Of a stretch of 64,000 bases of DNA, positions 1 through 8,086 are shown piece after piece; the stretch's first letter is position 1, and the number at the start of each line of letters is the position of its first letter. Position numbers and translations under genes: made by a program. Source of the DNA: Paenibacillus sp. FSL A5-0031 (GTDB lineage Bacteria > Bacillota > Bacilli > Paenibacillales > Paenibacillaceae); contig NZ_MRTD01000010.1 of NCBI RefSeq assembly GCF_001956295.1, positions 235,716-299,715 of the forward strand, written 5' to 3'. The notes under the pieces are model-generated. The model ran no database searches. It saw only the letters and a list, made by a program, of their open reading frames with translations, and had not been told where the DNA came from.

Positions 1-1124
1 ACAGCAAGGGAAGCAAAAAAAGAAGCAGCAATCGGCAATGCTTTTTCATCTAAATCAAAGGATGGATGATGCCATTCCTGTGAGCCGGCTGTGCCAAAAA
101 ACACAAACACCCCTTCGGTTTCCTTCAAATAAAACGCAAAATCCTCGCCTGCCGGAGAAGGCGTCGGCTTCACCACTGCAAGGCCAAGAGCATTCGCTGT
201 TATCGAAGCTTGATCGGCCCACTTCTGATCATTGACAACTGCCGGCGGCCCTTCCAGCCACTTCACTTTCGCACTCGTTGCAAACGCCGATGCTACACCA
301 TTTACGACCTGATCAAAGCGCTCGCGCACTGTCATGCGGACATGCTCTTCAAACGTACGCAGCGTACCGTCAAATACCGCTTTGTCCGAAATAATATTCC
401 AAGCGGTTCCCGCATGAAGCCTTGTCACACTAACAACCGCACTGTCCAGCGCACTTACGCTGCGGCTTACGATCGATTGCAGCGCCGTAATCATATGCGC
501 CGCGGTTACGATCGGATCAAGACCCGCTTCAGGTACTGCAGCATGACTGCCGCGGCCTTCCACTTCAACGACAAAACCATCAGCTGCCGCCATGATCGGC
601 CCGCCTGTAATTCCAATCGTTCCAACTGGGAGATCCGGCTTGTTATGCATGCCGAACACCGCGCTCACGCCTTCCAAAGCTCCGCTTGCAATAAGCTTCT
701 GAGCACCCTTTGCTTTTTCTTCCGCAGGCTGGAACAACAAGCGTACCGTTCCTTGCAGCTCCTGCTCCCGTTCCTTGAGCAAAAGAGCAGTTCCTATAAT
801 CGACGCCGTGTGGAAATCATGTCCGCAGGCATGCATTTTACCCCGAATTGTTGAAGCAAATGCAAGACCCGTCTCCTCCTGTATCGGCAGTGCGTCTATA
901 TCCGCGCGAACCGCGACAATGGGGCCGCCGTGCAATCCACCAATCTCTGCAATGACACCGGTTTGAAGTCCATAATCAACAACTCGAATGCCCGCCTCCG
1001 TTAACCAGCCGCGTATGGAAGCCGTCGTCTCGAACTCCTCATGAGAAAGCTCAGGATGCTGATGCAGCTGCCTTCGAATGGCTATCAACTTCTCCTCTAT
1101 GAATTCAGCTGAGAAATCGCTCAT
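1..1124 (-). CDS. M20 family N-acyl-amino-acid amidohydrolase (C-terminus beyond window edge)
   Basis: The reverse-strand frame reads open from an ATG at 1124 to the window edge (374 codons), so only a few C-terminal residues should be missing for a ~380-390 residue family. Visible motifs are RADIDALP (the metal-site region), HACGHD with the two zinc-binding histidines, and QPAEE with the catalytic glutamates, followed later by the dimerisation domain. It is an M20D-type carboxypeptidase/amidohydrolase like B. subtilis YxeP/YtnL, which remove an N-acetyl group from S-modified cysteine during sulfur salvage. The start overlaps the stop of the upstream monooxygenase gene (ATGA), so it is translationally coupled and last seen in the operon. 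The exact acyl substrate is inferred from context. Confidence 0.9.
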   Translation of the reverse strand, partial: MSDFSAEFIEEKLIAIRRQLHQHPELSHEEFETTASIRGWLTEAGIRVVDYGLQTGVIAEIGGLHGGPIVAVRADIDALPIQEETGLAFASTIRGKMHACGHDFHTASIIGTALLLKEREQELQGTVRLLFQPAEEKAKGAQKLIASGALEGVSAVFGMHNKPDLPVGTIGITGGPIMAAADGFVVEVEGRGSHAAVPEAGLDPIVTAAHMITALQSIVSRSVSALDSAVVSVTRLHAGTAWNIISDKAVFDGTLRTFEEHVRMTVRERFDQVVNGVASAFATSAKVKWLEGPPAVVNDQKWADQASITANALGLAVVKPTPSPAGEDFAFYLKETEGVFVFFGTAGSQEWHHPSFDLDEKALPIAASFFASLA

Positions 1125-2131
1125 ACCAACTCTCCTTCAAAGGCTTCCTTAAGCAGCTCGAAGGATCGTACACGCTTGGCGAAATCAGGAATAATCGTCG
1201 TAAAAATAAACTCATCCACGCCATACTGCTCCCCAATTTCAAGCAGTCGTTTGCGAACCGTCTCCTTGGTGCCGCGGGTAATATCCGCATCCCTTTCCTC
1301 TGCTGTAAATGTCTCTCCCGCCTGCCTAGCAAATTCCTTCGCTTGTTCCAGCGTGCCTACGTTTACAGTCTTGCCGCTTGCCAGTGTAACTCTCACATTT
1401 TTAAAATGACCTGCCAGCTCATTCGCTTCTTCTTCCGAATCGGATGCTATTACTGACAATGCTAGAATCGCTTTAGGCTCTCCGCCAAACGACCGATTAA
1501 ATTTATTCCGATACGTATTTATCGCCTTTTGAGCCGTATCTGGATCGTTATTAATGAATAATGCAAAAGCATACGGATAACCCTTCTCCGCAGCCAGCTC
1601 CGCGCTTGATAAGCTTGTGCCAAGCAAAAAAATGTCAGCAGGCTGCTTCGGCAGCGGACTTGCAACAAGCCCAGCCAGCGGATGCTCTTCGCCAGTCTTA
1701 TCATGGAGCAGCTGCTCCAGCTCTGTCAGCTTCTCAGCTAAAGTGTCGGCTTCCGCTACGCCCTTCTGCAAAGCTTTCGTAGAACGCGGCAATCCGCCTG
1801 GCGCTCGCCCGATGCCAAGCTCAACTCTTCCTGGCGCGAGTGAAGCAAGCACATTAAAATTTTCTGCCACTTTATAAGGGCTGTAATGCTGGAGCATTAC
1901 GCCGCCTGAACCAATGCGAATGGATGATGTTTGAGCCAGCAAATAAGCAATAAGCACCTCTGGCGAGGACCCCGCCATCCCGGGAGAATCATGATGCTCA
2001 GATACCCAGAAGCGCTCGAAACCAAGCGTTTCTGCCAATTGCGCCAGCCTCACGGTATTCGCCAAGGCTTCAGCAGCAGTTTGACCGGGAAAAATAATAC
2101 TTTGATCCAGAATGCCAATTTTGAGTGACAT
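1121..2131 (-). CDS. Luciferase-like (LLM class) flavin-dependent monooxygenase, YtmO/YxeK-like
   Basis: A 336-residue TIM-barrel flavin monooxygenase of the bacterial-luciferase family (MsnO8/YtmO subgroup). Recognisable blocks are the N-terminal LGFERFWVSEHH, the GSGGVMLQHYSPYKVAE segment and ELGIGRAPGG, all typical of the FMN-binding alpha-subunit type. Such enzymes use reduced FMN and O2, and in ytm/yxe-type operons they cleave the C-S bond of S-alkyl- or S-succinyl-cysteine derivatives. It sits between the amino-acid ABC transporter genes and the amidohydrolase, the same gene set as the B. subtilis sulfur-salvage operons. It would need a flavin reductase supplied from elsewhere, because none is visible nearby. 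Function is well supported at family level; substrate is inference. Confidence 0.88.
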   Translation of the reverse strand: MSLKIGILDQSIIFPGQTAAEALANTVRLAQLAETLGFERFWVSEHHDSPGMAGSSPEVLIAYLLAQTSSIRIGSGGVMLQHYSPYKVAENFNVLASLAPGRVELGIGRAPGGLPRSTKALQKGVAEADTLAEKLTELEQLLHDKTGEEHPLAGLVASPLPKQPADIFLLGTSLSSAELAAEKGYPYAFALFINNDPDTAQKAINTYRNKFNRSFGGEPKAILALSVIASDSEEEANELAGHFKNVRVTLASGKTVNVGTLEQAKEFARQAGETFTAEERDADITRGTKETVRKRLLEIGEQYGVDEFIFTTIIPDFAKRVRSFELLKEAFEGELV

Positions 2132-2152
2132 ATTGATTCGCTCCTCTATGTG

Positions 2153-2905
2153 TTAGATGGAATAGACACCCTCAGGTGTGATCCGTTTCAAAAATTGTTT
2201 GGTTCGTTCTTCTTTCGGATTGGTGAAAATATCGTTAGGCCTGCCCTCTTCAACGATCGCTCCGCCGTCCATAAAGACAACATGGCTGGCAACATCCTGC
2301 GCAAAGCTCATTTCATGGGTCACGATAATCATCGTGATGCCTTCTTTTGCGATTTTGCGAATAACGCTAAGCACCTCGCCAACCAGCTCTGGATCAAGCG
2401 CCGAAGTCGGCTCATCGAACAAAATAACTTCTGGGTTCAGCGCCAGCGCACGAGCGATGCCCACACGCTGCTGTTGTCCTCCAGACAGCTCGCTCGGATA
2501 AGCATGCAGCTTATTGCCAAGACCAACCTTTTCAAGCAGCTCCTCGCTTTTTTGCCGCGCCTCTTCCTTCGGAAGCTTCTTAACGATGAGGAGACCTTCC
2601 ATTACATTTTCAATTGCCGTCTTATGCTTAAATAAATTATATTGCTGGAAAACCATTGCGCTTTTTTGCCGAAGCGTATGAATTCCTTTTTTATCGGGAC
2701 GTTTGCAATTAACGGTGAAATCACCAATCGAAATTTGACCGTCGCTTGGCTTCTCTAAATAATTGATGCAGCGCAGCAGCGTTGTTTTCCCAGAGCCGCT
2801 TGGCCCGAGTATGGCAACGACCTCGCCTTTTTTGACTGTAAGATCTATTCCTTTGAGCACTTCATTGCGTCCAAAGCTCTTCCTAATTTGCGTCAGCTTA
2901 ATCAT
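2153..2905 (-). CDS. tcyN: Polar amino acid/cystine ABC transporter ATPase, TcyN-like
   Basis: A 250-residue ABC ATPase of the PAAT (HisP/GlnQ) family. It has Walker A GPSGSGKTT near residue 35, the Q-loop (VFQQYNLF), signature LSGGQQQR, Walker B VILFDEP and the switch histidine in VTHEM. It energises import of cystine or S-substituted cysteine together with the two permeases and the lipoprotein immediately upstream. Its start overlaps the preceding permease stop by 4 bp. The gene symbol follows the B. subtilis tcyJKLMN arrangement (binding protein, two permeases, ATPase); assignment to cystine rather than another polar amino acid rests on the linked monooxygenase and amidohydrolase. Confidence 0.87.
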   Translation of the reverse strand: MIKLTQIRKSFGRNEVLKGIDLTVKKGEVVAILGPSGSGKTTLLRCINYLEKPSDGQISIGDFTVNCKRPDKKGIHTLRQKSAMVFQQYNLFKHKTAIENVMEGLLIVKKLPKEEARQKSEELLEKVGLGNKLHAYPSELSGGQQQRVGIARALALNPEVILFDEPTSALDPELVGEVLSVIRKIAKEGITMIIVTHEMSFAQDVASHVVFMDGGAIVEEGRPNDIFTNPKEERTKQFLKRITPEGVYSI

Positions 2906-3612
2906 GAGACACCGCCTCTGTTGTACAGGTTAAAGCGCTTCTCGGCTAACGCGGTCAGTCGCTCGATGAAAAAGGTTAATCCCCAGAAAATAAGAGCTGC
3001 GGCAAGGTATGCCTCAAAAAACTTCCAGTTTGTTGAAGCAACGATTTGCGCTTTAGCATTAATGTCAACGACGGACACTGTAAAAGCCAGCGTTGATCCG
3101 TGCAGCATGCCAATTACCGAGTTCGATAAGTTAGGCAAGCTGGCAGCAAAAGCTTGGGGCAAAACAATTCTGCGCATCGCTTGAGAGGTCGTCATTCCAA
3201 TGGAATACGCTGCTTCCATTTGTCCGCGGTTAACCGCAAGCAGTCCCGATCTGACAACCTCAGACATGTATGCGCCAGCCGTAATCGAGAAAGAAATATA
3301 AGCGAATCCTATCATGGGAATTGAGACCGAACGGAACGATAAGCCTAACGCCTCAGCTATACCATCAACGATAATCGGCAAACCGAAATAAATAAGCAAT
3401 AAATGCGTTAGCATAGGAGTTCCGCGAATGACGGTAACATAGGAAACGGCGATAGGATAAAGGACTGGAATCTTGTAAAGTCTAATGACAGCTACAGATG
3501 TCCCAATGAGGAAGCCGCAAAAAACAGAAACGAACGTAATCGCCAAAGCCGTTGGCACCGCGCTCAAAAGCTGAACAAACGCCGTCCATATGAATGCGAA
3601 ATCAAGCTTCAT
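2902..3612 (-). CDS. tcyM: Amino acid ABC transporter permease, TcyM-like
   Basis: A His/Glu/Gln/Arg-type permease of about 236 residues with five predicted membrane segments and the EAA loop region near SEVVRSGLLAVNRGQMEAAYSIG. A longer frame reaches 3633, but the ATG at 3612 is preceded by AGGAGG at 8-nt spacing and is preferred. It overlaps the end of the second permease gene by about 11 bp, showing tight coupling. With its partner permease it forms the membrane channel of the cystine/S-alkyl-cysteine importer. The two permeases are clearly homologous but not identical, as in TcyL/TcyM of B. subtilis. Confidence 0.86.
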   Translation of the reverse strand: MKLDFAFIWTAFVQLLSAVPTALAITFVSVFCGFLIGTSVAVIRLYKIPVLYPIAVSYVTVIRGTPMLTHLLLIYFGLPIIVDGIAEALGLSFRSVSIPMIGFAYISFSITAGAYMSEVVRSGLLAVNRGQMEAAYSIGMTTSQAMRRIVLPQAFAASLPNLSNSVIGMLHGSTLAFTVSVVDINAKAQIVASTNWKFFEAYLAAALIFWGLTFFIERLTALAEKRFNLYNRGGVS

Positions 3613-4399
3613 TTTCCCTTCCTCCTCTGCCAAAGCCTATTCCGGCTGCAAACCGCCTTGATTTATCTTTTTTGATAAGAGGTTCTTTGTCTTCTACCGC
3701 GATGCGGCGCTCATGCTTCAATAACCTGCGTTCGATCAAATGGAACAGCTTCTCAAGCCCAAAGCTCAAAATAAAATAGATAATCGCGAGCGAAACATAC
3801 GTTTCAAGGAAATGCCTCGACATAACAGCCAGTGTTTGTGATTTTCCTGTTAATTCCATAATACCTAACGAAAAGGCGAGTGATGTATCCTTCAAATTTG
3901 CAATAACAAGATTAGAGAATACCGGCAATGCAATCGAAACGGCTTGAGGTAGTACAATTCGGGTAAAAGCTTGGAAACCCGTCATTCCTACCGCATAAGC
4001 TGCTTCAACCTGGCCCCTATCCACTGCCCCGACAGCCGCGCGAATCATCTCCGCTATATAGGCTCCGCTGTGCAGCGCATAAGTAAGGATGACAAAATAT
4101 AATGCCGGCACTTTAGCTACATCCAAATGAAAAAGCTTCAAAACCTCAGGCAAGCCGTAATAAAACAGAAATAGCTGAATGAGTATAGGCGTCCCTCTAA
4201 AAAAAGATAAATACACCTGTGAAAACCGTCTTAGAACCGGAATCTTATAAAGCTGGGGAAAGGCGACGATAAATCCGACGCCAACCCCAAGTACGATGGA
4301 ACTCACCACAATAAGAAGAGTGACTTTCAAGGTAGGCAGTAGCTTTATTAGATACTCGAACACGTAGCTGATATCAAAAGGTTCTCCCACCTTAGCCAT
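3602..4399 (-). CDS. tcyL: Amino acid ABC transporter permease, TcyL-like
   Basis: A polar amino-acid permease of about 265 residues. It has multiple membrane helices and the typical EAA stretch (AEMIRAAVGAVDRGQVEAAY), and it ends in a basic, charged cytoplasmic tail rich in Arg/Glu. The frame opens at a TTG (4411), but the ATG at 4399 lies just behind AAAGGTGAG and is the better start. It lies directly between the binding protein gene and the other permease gene. The ~45-residue charged tail after the last helix is longer than usual for the family. Confidence 0.86.
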   Translation of the reverse strand: MAKVGEPFDISYVFEYLIKLLPTLKVTLLIVVSSIVLGVGVGFIVAFPQLYKIPVLRRFSQVYLSFFRGTPILIQLFLFYYGLPEVLKLFHLDVAKVPALYFVILTYALHSGAYIAEMIRAAVGAVDRGQVEAAYAVGMTGFQAFTRIVLPQAVSIALPVFSNLVIANLKDTSLAFSLGIMELTGKSQTLAVMSRHFLETYVSLAIIYFILSFGLEKLFHLIERRLLKHERRIAVEDKEPLIKKDKSRRFAAGIGFGRGGRENEA

Positions 4400-4417
4400 C
4401 TCACCTTTCAATTGGGT

Positions 4418-5254
4418 TTATTTTTCTTGGGAAGTAAAATCATCGCCCAGCCATTCTGAGCTAAGCTTAGCCAGCGTACCGTCTGCTTTCAGTTCTTTGA
4501 TTACTACATCAACTGCATCAGAAAGCTTTTGCTGCTCCGGATCGTCCTTGCGGAACATGAACAAGATGTCTGCTTCGCTCAGTGCCGGTCCTACTGCTTT
4601 AAGCTCTTTCTTCGGATCAACTAACGATAAAGTAAAGTCAGCAGCGAGGAAGGCATCCACTCGGCCCGAGGTTACTTGCGATACGTTGTCGTTTGCGCCG
4701 CCATTTTGATACACAAGCTCAAGCGCGTTTCCGTTTTCCTTGTTGTAATTTTCAAGAATCGTTGCCGCTGCGCTTGTTGCCGTTGTTAGTACTTTTTTAC
4801 CTTTTAGATCAGCCAACGTTTGAACTGAATTATTGTCCTTGTCTACAATGATCTTGTTTCTCCAGTGCGCATAAGGCTCTTTATTAAAGAGGTACTTCTG
4901 TACGCGTTCCGGATTTTGCTCCATCTCATGTGCAATCATGTCAATTTTTTTCGTTTCCAAGCTTAACAGCAGGTTCGTAAATTCAAGCGTTTGAATGTCA
5001 AATTCATAATCTGGAAGACGTTTATCAATTTCTCTTACAAGCTCTACATCAAAACCAGTAAGCTTGCCATTCTCATCTATAAAGCAAACTTTAGGGAATT
5101 GTGTTCCTGTGCCAACAACAATTTTTGTTACGGATTTGGAAGCCTCTCCGCTTCCTGTTTCCGCACTGCCGCCGGTGTTGTTTTTATTGCTTCCGCAGCC
5201 AGCAACTGTAAGGGCAAGGACGAGTGCAATCGATAAAACGAATCGTTTTTTCAT
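4418..5254 (-). CDS. Amino acid ABC transporter substrate-binding lipoprotein, TcyJ/TcyK-like
   Basis: A 278-residue periplasmic-binding-protein type 2 (SBP_bac_3) lipoprotein. The N-terminus MKKRFVLSIALVLALTVAGC shows a lipobox with the lipidated Cys at residue 20, followed by a Gly/Ser/Asn linker and the SBP fold (GFDVELVREIDKRLPDYEF is the typical ligand-site segment). It captures the extracellular amino acid, probably cystine or an S-modified cysteine, for the two permeases and ATPase downstream. First gene of the operon: a sigma-A-like promoter and regulator sites lie directly upstream, after the LysR gene's terminator. Confidence 0.88.
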   Translation of the reverse strand: MKKRFVLSIALVLALTVAGCGSNKNNTGGSAETGSGEASKSVTKIVVGTGTQFPKVCFIDENGKLTGFDVELVREIDKRLPDYEFDIQTLEFTNLLLSLETKKIDMIAHEMEQNPERVQKYLFNKEPYAHWRNKIIVDKDNNSVQTLADLKGKKVLTTATSAAATILENYNKENGNALELVYQNGGANDNVSQVTSGRVDAFLAADFTLSLVDPKKELKAVGPALSEADILFMFRKDDPEQQKLSDAVDVVIKELKADGTLAKLSSEWLGDDFTSQEK

Positions 5255-5282
5255 TTTCTTTTTCCCCCTAAATGTTTAAATC

Positions 5283-5303
5283 CTTATAATTCCTACCTGT
5301 TAA
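5283..5303 (-). promoter_or_regulatory. Candidate CymR-type operator in the leader of the sulfur operon
   Basis: On the minus strand this reads TTAACAGGTAGGAATTATAAG. The GGAATTATAA core resembles the repressor box of CymR, the cysteine-metabolism repressor of Bacillales. It lies about 15-35 nt downstream of the predicted transcription start, where a repressor could act as a roadblock. The consensus is recalled from memory and the match is partial. Confidence 0.35.
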
Positions 5304-5323
5304 GTAAGGATTATGTTGAATTC

Positions 5324-5353
5324 ACTTTACCACCGGACTGCCAGCTTCGTCAA
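5324..5353 (-). promoter_or_regulatory. Sigma-A-like promoter of the tcy-like operon
   Basis: Minus strand: -35 TTGACG (5353-5348), 18-bp spacer, -10 TAAAGT (5329-5324). It reads toward the binding protein gene starting at 5254. A perfect dyad 9 bp upstream of the -35 suggests activation by a LysR-type factor. Confidence 0.65.
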
Positions 5354-5361
5354 TCCTCTAG

Positions 5362-5382
5362 CTTATAGAGATCTTCTATAAG
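5362..5382. promoter_or_regulatory. Perfect dyad, likely LysR-type activator binding site
   Basis: Inverted repeat CTTATAGA-N5-TCTATAAG with perfect 8-bp arms. Its centre lies about 55 bp upstream of the predicted start of the sulfur operon, the usual position of a LysR-family recognition site. The LysR-type gene next to it (stop at 5540) is the obvious candidate, as with YtlI/AscR control of the B. subtilis ytm operon. Confidence 0.6.
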
Positions 5383-5414
5383 AAAATTGAATAATCCAAT
5401 GATGCTTTTATCAA

Positions 5415-5452
5415 CAAAAAACGTCCGCTGCTTCAGTAGGAGCAGCGGACGA
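5415..5452 (-). terminator. Rho-independent terminator of the LysR gene
   Basis: An 11-bp GC-rich stem (CGTCCGCTGCT / AGCAGCGGACG) with an 8-nt loop, followed on the minus strand by TTTTTTG. It separates the LysR gene from the downstream transporter operon, so the operon needs its own promoter. Confidence 0.85.
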
Positions 5453-5539
5453 ATGTGATTAAGTGCACTATTCATATCGGCTTAACTGTAATTATGAATG
5501 TACCATACCCATCGCTTTTCGAATAATAGAGTTTTTGTA

Positions 5540-6451
5540 TTACAGATTTATATTTGCTGATAAGCTTAGCTCCGCATCTGCTAATTGCTTGCCTATTTCG
5601 GTAATGGCATGTACAAATTCCAAATGCTCTCCATGATGCGAAATGAGGTTCGTCTGTAAAAAAATGCCTTCCGTCTCGGGGACGCGTATCGGATAAAGCT
5701 TCCCATCCTGCAGCTCCTGCTGGGCGCATAAGCCTGGAAGAAACGCGATGCCTGCTTTCTGAATGACAAGCTTTTTGGCCATCTCAGAATTATCCGTCTG
5801 AATTTGAATGTTGGGCGGCAGCTCCAAATTCTCGAATATACGATGAATGCGAAGCCAATCCAATGAGCCGCATTCAAAAAAAACGAGCGGCTGCTCAGCG
5901 ATCGCCTCAACCGTCAGCTTATCCGTTGTTAAGAACGGATGCCCATGATACACATGCAGCCGTATTGGATCTTCATAGAACTTGGTCGACTGCAGGTTAG
6001 GATGATTCACCTTGCGAACAAAGCCAATATCCACTTCCTTGCTCAGCACTTTATTCACAATCTCATCCGTGGTGCTTGTGACGATTTTATAGTGAGTGTG
6101 TGGGAATTTCTTCTTTAAGCGAGGTAATAAGTCAGGAATAATATAATTGGAGACAGACACGGTACAGCCAATTCGGAACTCGTTCGGCAAAGACTTCTTC
6201 TGATTAATATGCTGCTTGCCCTTCTGATAGATGAGCAGCAGCTGCTGGGCATAAGGGAGAAATCGTTTACCGTCTTCCGTTATTTGAATCTGTTTGCCAT
6301 TTCGATCGAACAGCTTGCAGTCGAGCTCCTGCTCAAGGGACTTAATTCTTGCTGTTACAGAAGGCTGAGACAAATACAACGCGTCAGCTGCTTTATTAAA
6401 GCTTCCACAATGGATGACATAGACGAATGCTTCTATATTCTCAATGTTGAT
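5540..6451 (-). CDS. LysR family transcriptional regulator, candidate activator of the sulfur operon
   Basis: About 303 residues. An N-terminal winged helix-turn-helix (INIENIEAFVYVIHCGSF..AADALYLSQPSVTARIKSLE) is followed by the type 2 PBP effector domain (RIGCTVSVSNYIIPDLLPRL onward). Homologues in Bacillales begin MNIENIEAFVYV. Here the corresponding codon is ATC at 6451, eight bases after GGAGG; in-frame GTG codons at 6460 and 6466 exist but have no properly spaced Shine-Dalgarno. It probably activates the adjacent downstream operon through the dyad at 5362-5382, by analogy with YtlI/AscR; orthology is not proven. It ends 88 bp before its own terminator. Confidence 0.87.
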   Translation of the reverse strand: MNIENIEAFVYVIHCGSFNKAADALYLSQPSVTARIKSLEQELDCKLFDRNGKQIQITEDGKRFLPYAQQLLLIYQKGKQHINQKKSLPNEFRIGCTVSVSNYIIPDLLPRLKKKFPHTHYKIVTSTTDEIVNKVLSKEVDIGFVRKVNHPNLQSTKFYEDPIRLHVYHGHPFLTTDKLTVEAIAEQPLVFFECGSLDWLRIHRIFENLELPPNIQIQTDNSEMAKKLVIQKAGIAFLPGLCAQQELQDGKLYPIRVPETEGIFLQTNLISHHGEHLEFVHAITEIGKQLADAELSLSANINL

Positions 6452-6541
6452 TTGACACACCTCCACTCACTTAAATCCAACTAAACCAATACGAATATAT
6501 ATAATTAAAGTAACAAACTAAGGAGTTCATGTCAATCGAGC

Positions 6542-6591
6542 AAAAAAAACGGGTTGCCCCAAAAGTAGATACCTACTTGTGGAGCAACCCT
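6542..6591 (-). terminator. Strong terminator after the doxX-like gene
   Basis: A long hairpin whose outer arms GGGTTGC / GCAACCC and inner arms around CAAGTAG / CTACTTTTG pair across a short loop. On the minus strand it is followed by a run of eight T's. It ends the FNT-ldh-doxX transcript. Confidence 0.85.
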
Positions 6592-6613
6592 TATTATTTA
6601 CATTCGTTCCGCT

Positions 6614-7144
6614 CTAACGAGGGATTGTATTGTTGTCCGCATACCCACTATCGCTGCGGTTGCCTTTCTTAAATAATTTGCGCAGATAAGGAAGGGCAAA
6701 GTAATCAATACCGAATTTACCTGCGTTCGTGCCAGCGATGAATACGATAATTCCGATTAGCAGCATCCAAGGGTTAGTCGATACCGTACCTGCAAACATA
6801 AACATGAAGTTCATTAATAATCCGAAAAAAGCTGCAGCTGTCGTAAGTGCGCCAACGATAAGTCCAAGCCCTACCAAACATTCACCAACGGGAATGAGGA
6901 AGTTAATGATGCCTGCATTCGGAAGAGCAACATGTTCTAGAAATGCAGTGAACGTCGGATAAACTAATTCGTTTGTCGCTTTATCCATTACTGGGTTGCC
7001 GATAGCTCCTTTTAAAAATCCGCTGGCATCAAATCCGCCAAGCTTATGCCATCCAGCGCTCAGCCATTGCCATCCCAAGTACACCCGCAGCACAAGCATT
7101 AAGCCCGCTGCATATTTGTTTTCGCTTAGCCATTTGGTTACCAT
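6614..7144 (-). CDS. DoxX family membrane protein
   Basis: A 176-residue protein with four predicted membrane segments and the DoxX signature near the N-terminus (LRVYLGWQWLSAGWHKL), then a central helix pair and a basic C-terminal tail. DoxX/DoxD-type proteins are associated with quinone-linked redox reactions or membrane redox stress in several bacteria, but the biochemical role of this subgroup is not established. It starts behind AGGAG and is the last gene of the FNT-ldh-doxX unit, followed by a strong terminator. The association with lactate metabolism is based only on operon position. Confidence 0.85.
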   Translation of the reverse strand: MVTKWLSENKYAAGLMLVLRVYLGWQWLSAGWHKLGGFDASGFLKGAIGNPVMDKATNELVYPTFTAFLEHVALPNAGIINFLIPVGECLVGLGLIVGALTTAAAFFGLLMNFMFMFAGTVSTNPWMLLIGIIVFIAGTNAGKFGIDYFALPYLRKLFKKGNRSDSGYADNNTIPR

Positions 7145-7169
7145 GACGATCAGCTCCTCTTATTTTTGT

Positions 7170-8084
7170 CTAAATCGAGATCGTTTCAATCAGTTCCTTC
7201 AGTTTGTTCGCCGAACGGTGCAGCAGCGCTTTTTCTTCCTCTGTAATCGGAATGTCCAGCACCTCTCTTACTCCATTGCGATCAACGACGCACGGAACAC
7301 CCATGTATACATCCGATATGCCGTGGTAGTTTTCAACTAACGTGGATACATTGAGTACAGCCGACTCATTGGACAATATCGCAGTTACAATACGATCCAG
7401 TGCTAACGCAATAGCGTAATAAGTGGCACCTTTCGCTTCTATGATTTCGTAGGCCGCATCTCTCGTATGCGTAAAGATGTCTGACTTTTCTTCCTCGCTA
7501 AGCGAGATGGACGAACCAGCTACGTTTGCCAAGCTCCATAATGGAAGCTCGGAATCCCCATGCTCCCCAATGATATGGGCATGTACGCTGCGCGGGTCAA
7601 GCTGCAATCGCTCGCCGATCAGATAGCGGAAACGAGCACTATCGAGCAATGTGCCTGAACCGATTACACGGTGAGTTGGCCAGCCCGACTTTTTCTGGCA
7701 GAAGTAACTCATAATATCTACCGGATTCGTCGCGATTAATAGAATGCCGTCATCATTGTATTTCAATACTTCGGATACGATGCTTTCATAGATGGCAATG
7801 TTGCGCTTTAATAGATTCAGCCTTGGCTCCCCAGGCTTCTGTGCTGCTCCAGCTGTAATGATGACGATATCCGCATCCTTACAGTCCTCGTAAGTTCCTG
7901 CCCATACTTTAGTCTGACCAAGGAATGGCATCCCGTGATTCATATCAAGCGCATCCCCAACTGCTTTGCCTGCATTCGCATCTATTAACACAAGCTCATC
8001 CATCCGGCTGCGAAGCAGCAGCGTATAGGCTGTTGTGGATCCTACTGCTCCTACACCAATAACGACAACTTTTGATTTTTTCAT
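7170..8084 (-). CDS. ldh: L-lactate dehydrogenase
   Basis: A 304-residue NAD-dependent L-LDH that interconverts pyruvate and L-lactate in the cytoplasm. It has the Rossmann motif GVGAVGS near residue 11, the active-site loop with GEPRLNLLKRN (the substrate-loop arginine), the ATNPVD segment, DSARFRYLIG, and the catalytic histidine in IGEHGDSELPLW. Length is close to the ~310-320 residues usual for the family. It starts 2 bp after the stop of the FNT channel gene behind GAGGTGG, so the two are cotranscribed. The pairing suggests lactate formation coupled to transport. Confidence 0.93.
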   Translation of the reverse strand: MKKSKVVVIGVGAVGSTTAYTLLLRSRMDELVLIDANAGKAVGDALDMNHGMPFLGQTKVWAGTYEDCKDADIVIITAGAAQKPGEPRLNLLKRNIAIYESIVSEVLKYNDDGILLIATNPVDIMSYFCQKKSGWPTHRVIGSGTLLDSARFRYLIGERLQLDPRSVHAHIIGEHGDSELPLWSLANVAGSSISLSEEEKSDIFTHTRDAAYEIIEAKGATYYAIALALDRIVTAILSNESAVLNVSTLVENYHGISDVYMGVPCVVDRNGVREVLDIPITEEEKALLHRSANKLKELIETISI

Positions 8085-8086
8085 TG

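Noticed and set aside
210..854. 214-codon open frame on the plus strand
   Set aside because: It lies antisense to the well-conserved M20 amidohydrolase and has no ribosome binding site or recognisable protein features; composition is typical of a shadow frame.
5540..6466. GTG at 6466 as start of the LysR gene
   Set aside because: No Shine-Dalgarno precedes it and it adds residues not found in the family; the ATC at 6451 fits spacing and homology better, though this remains unproven.
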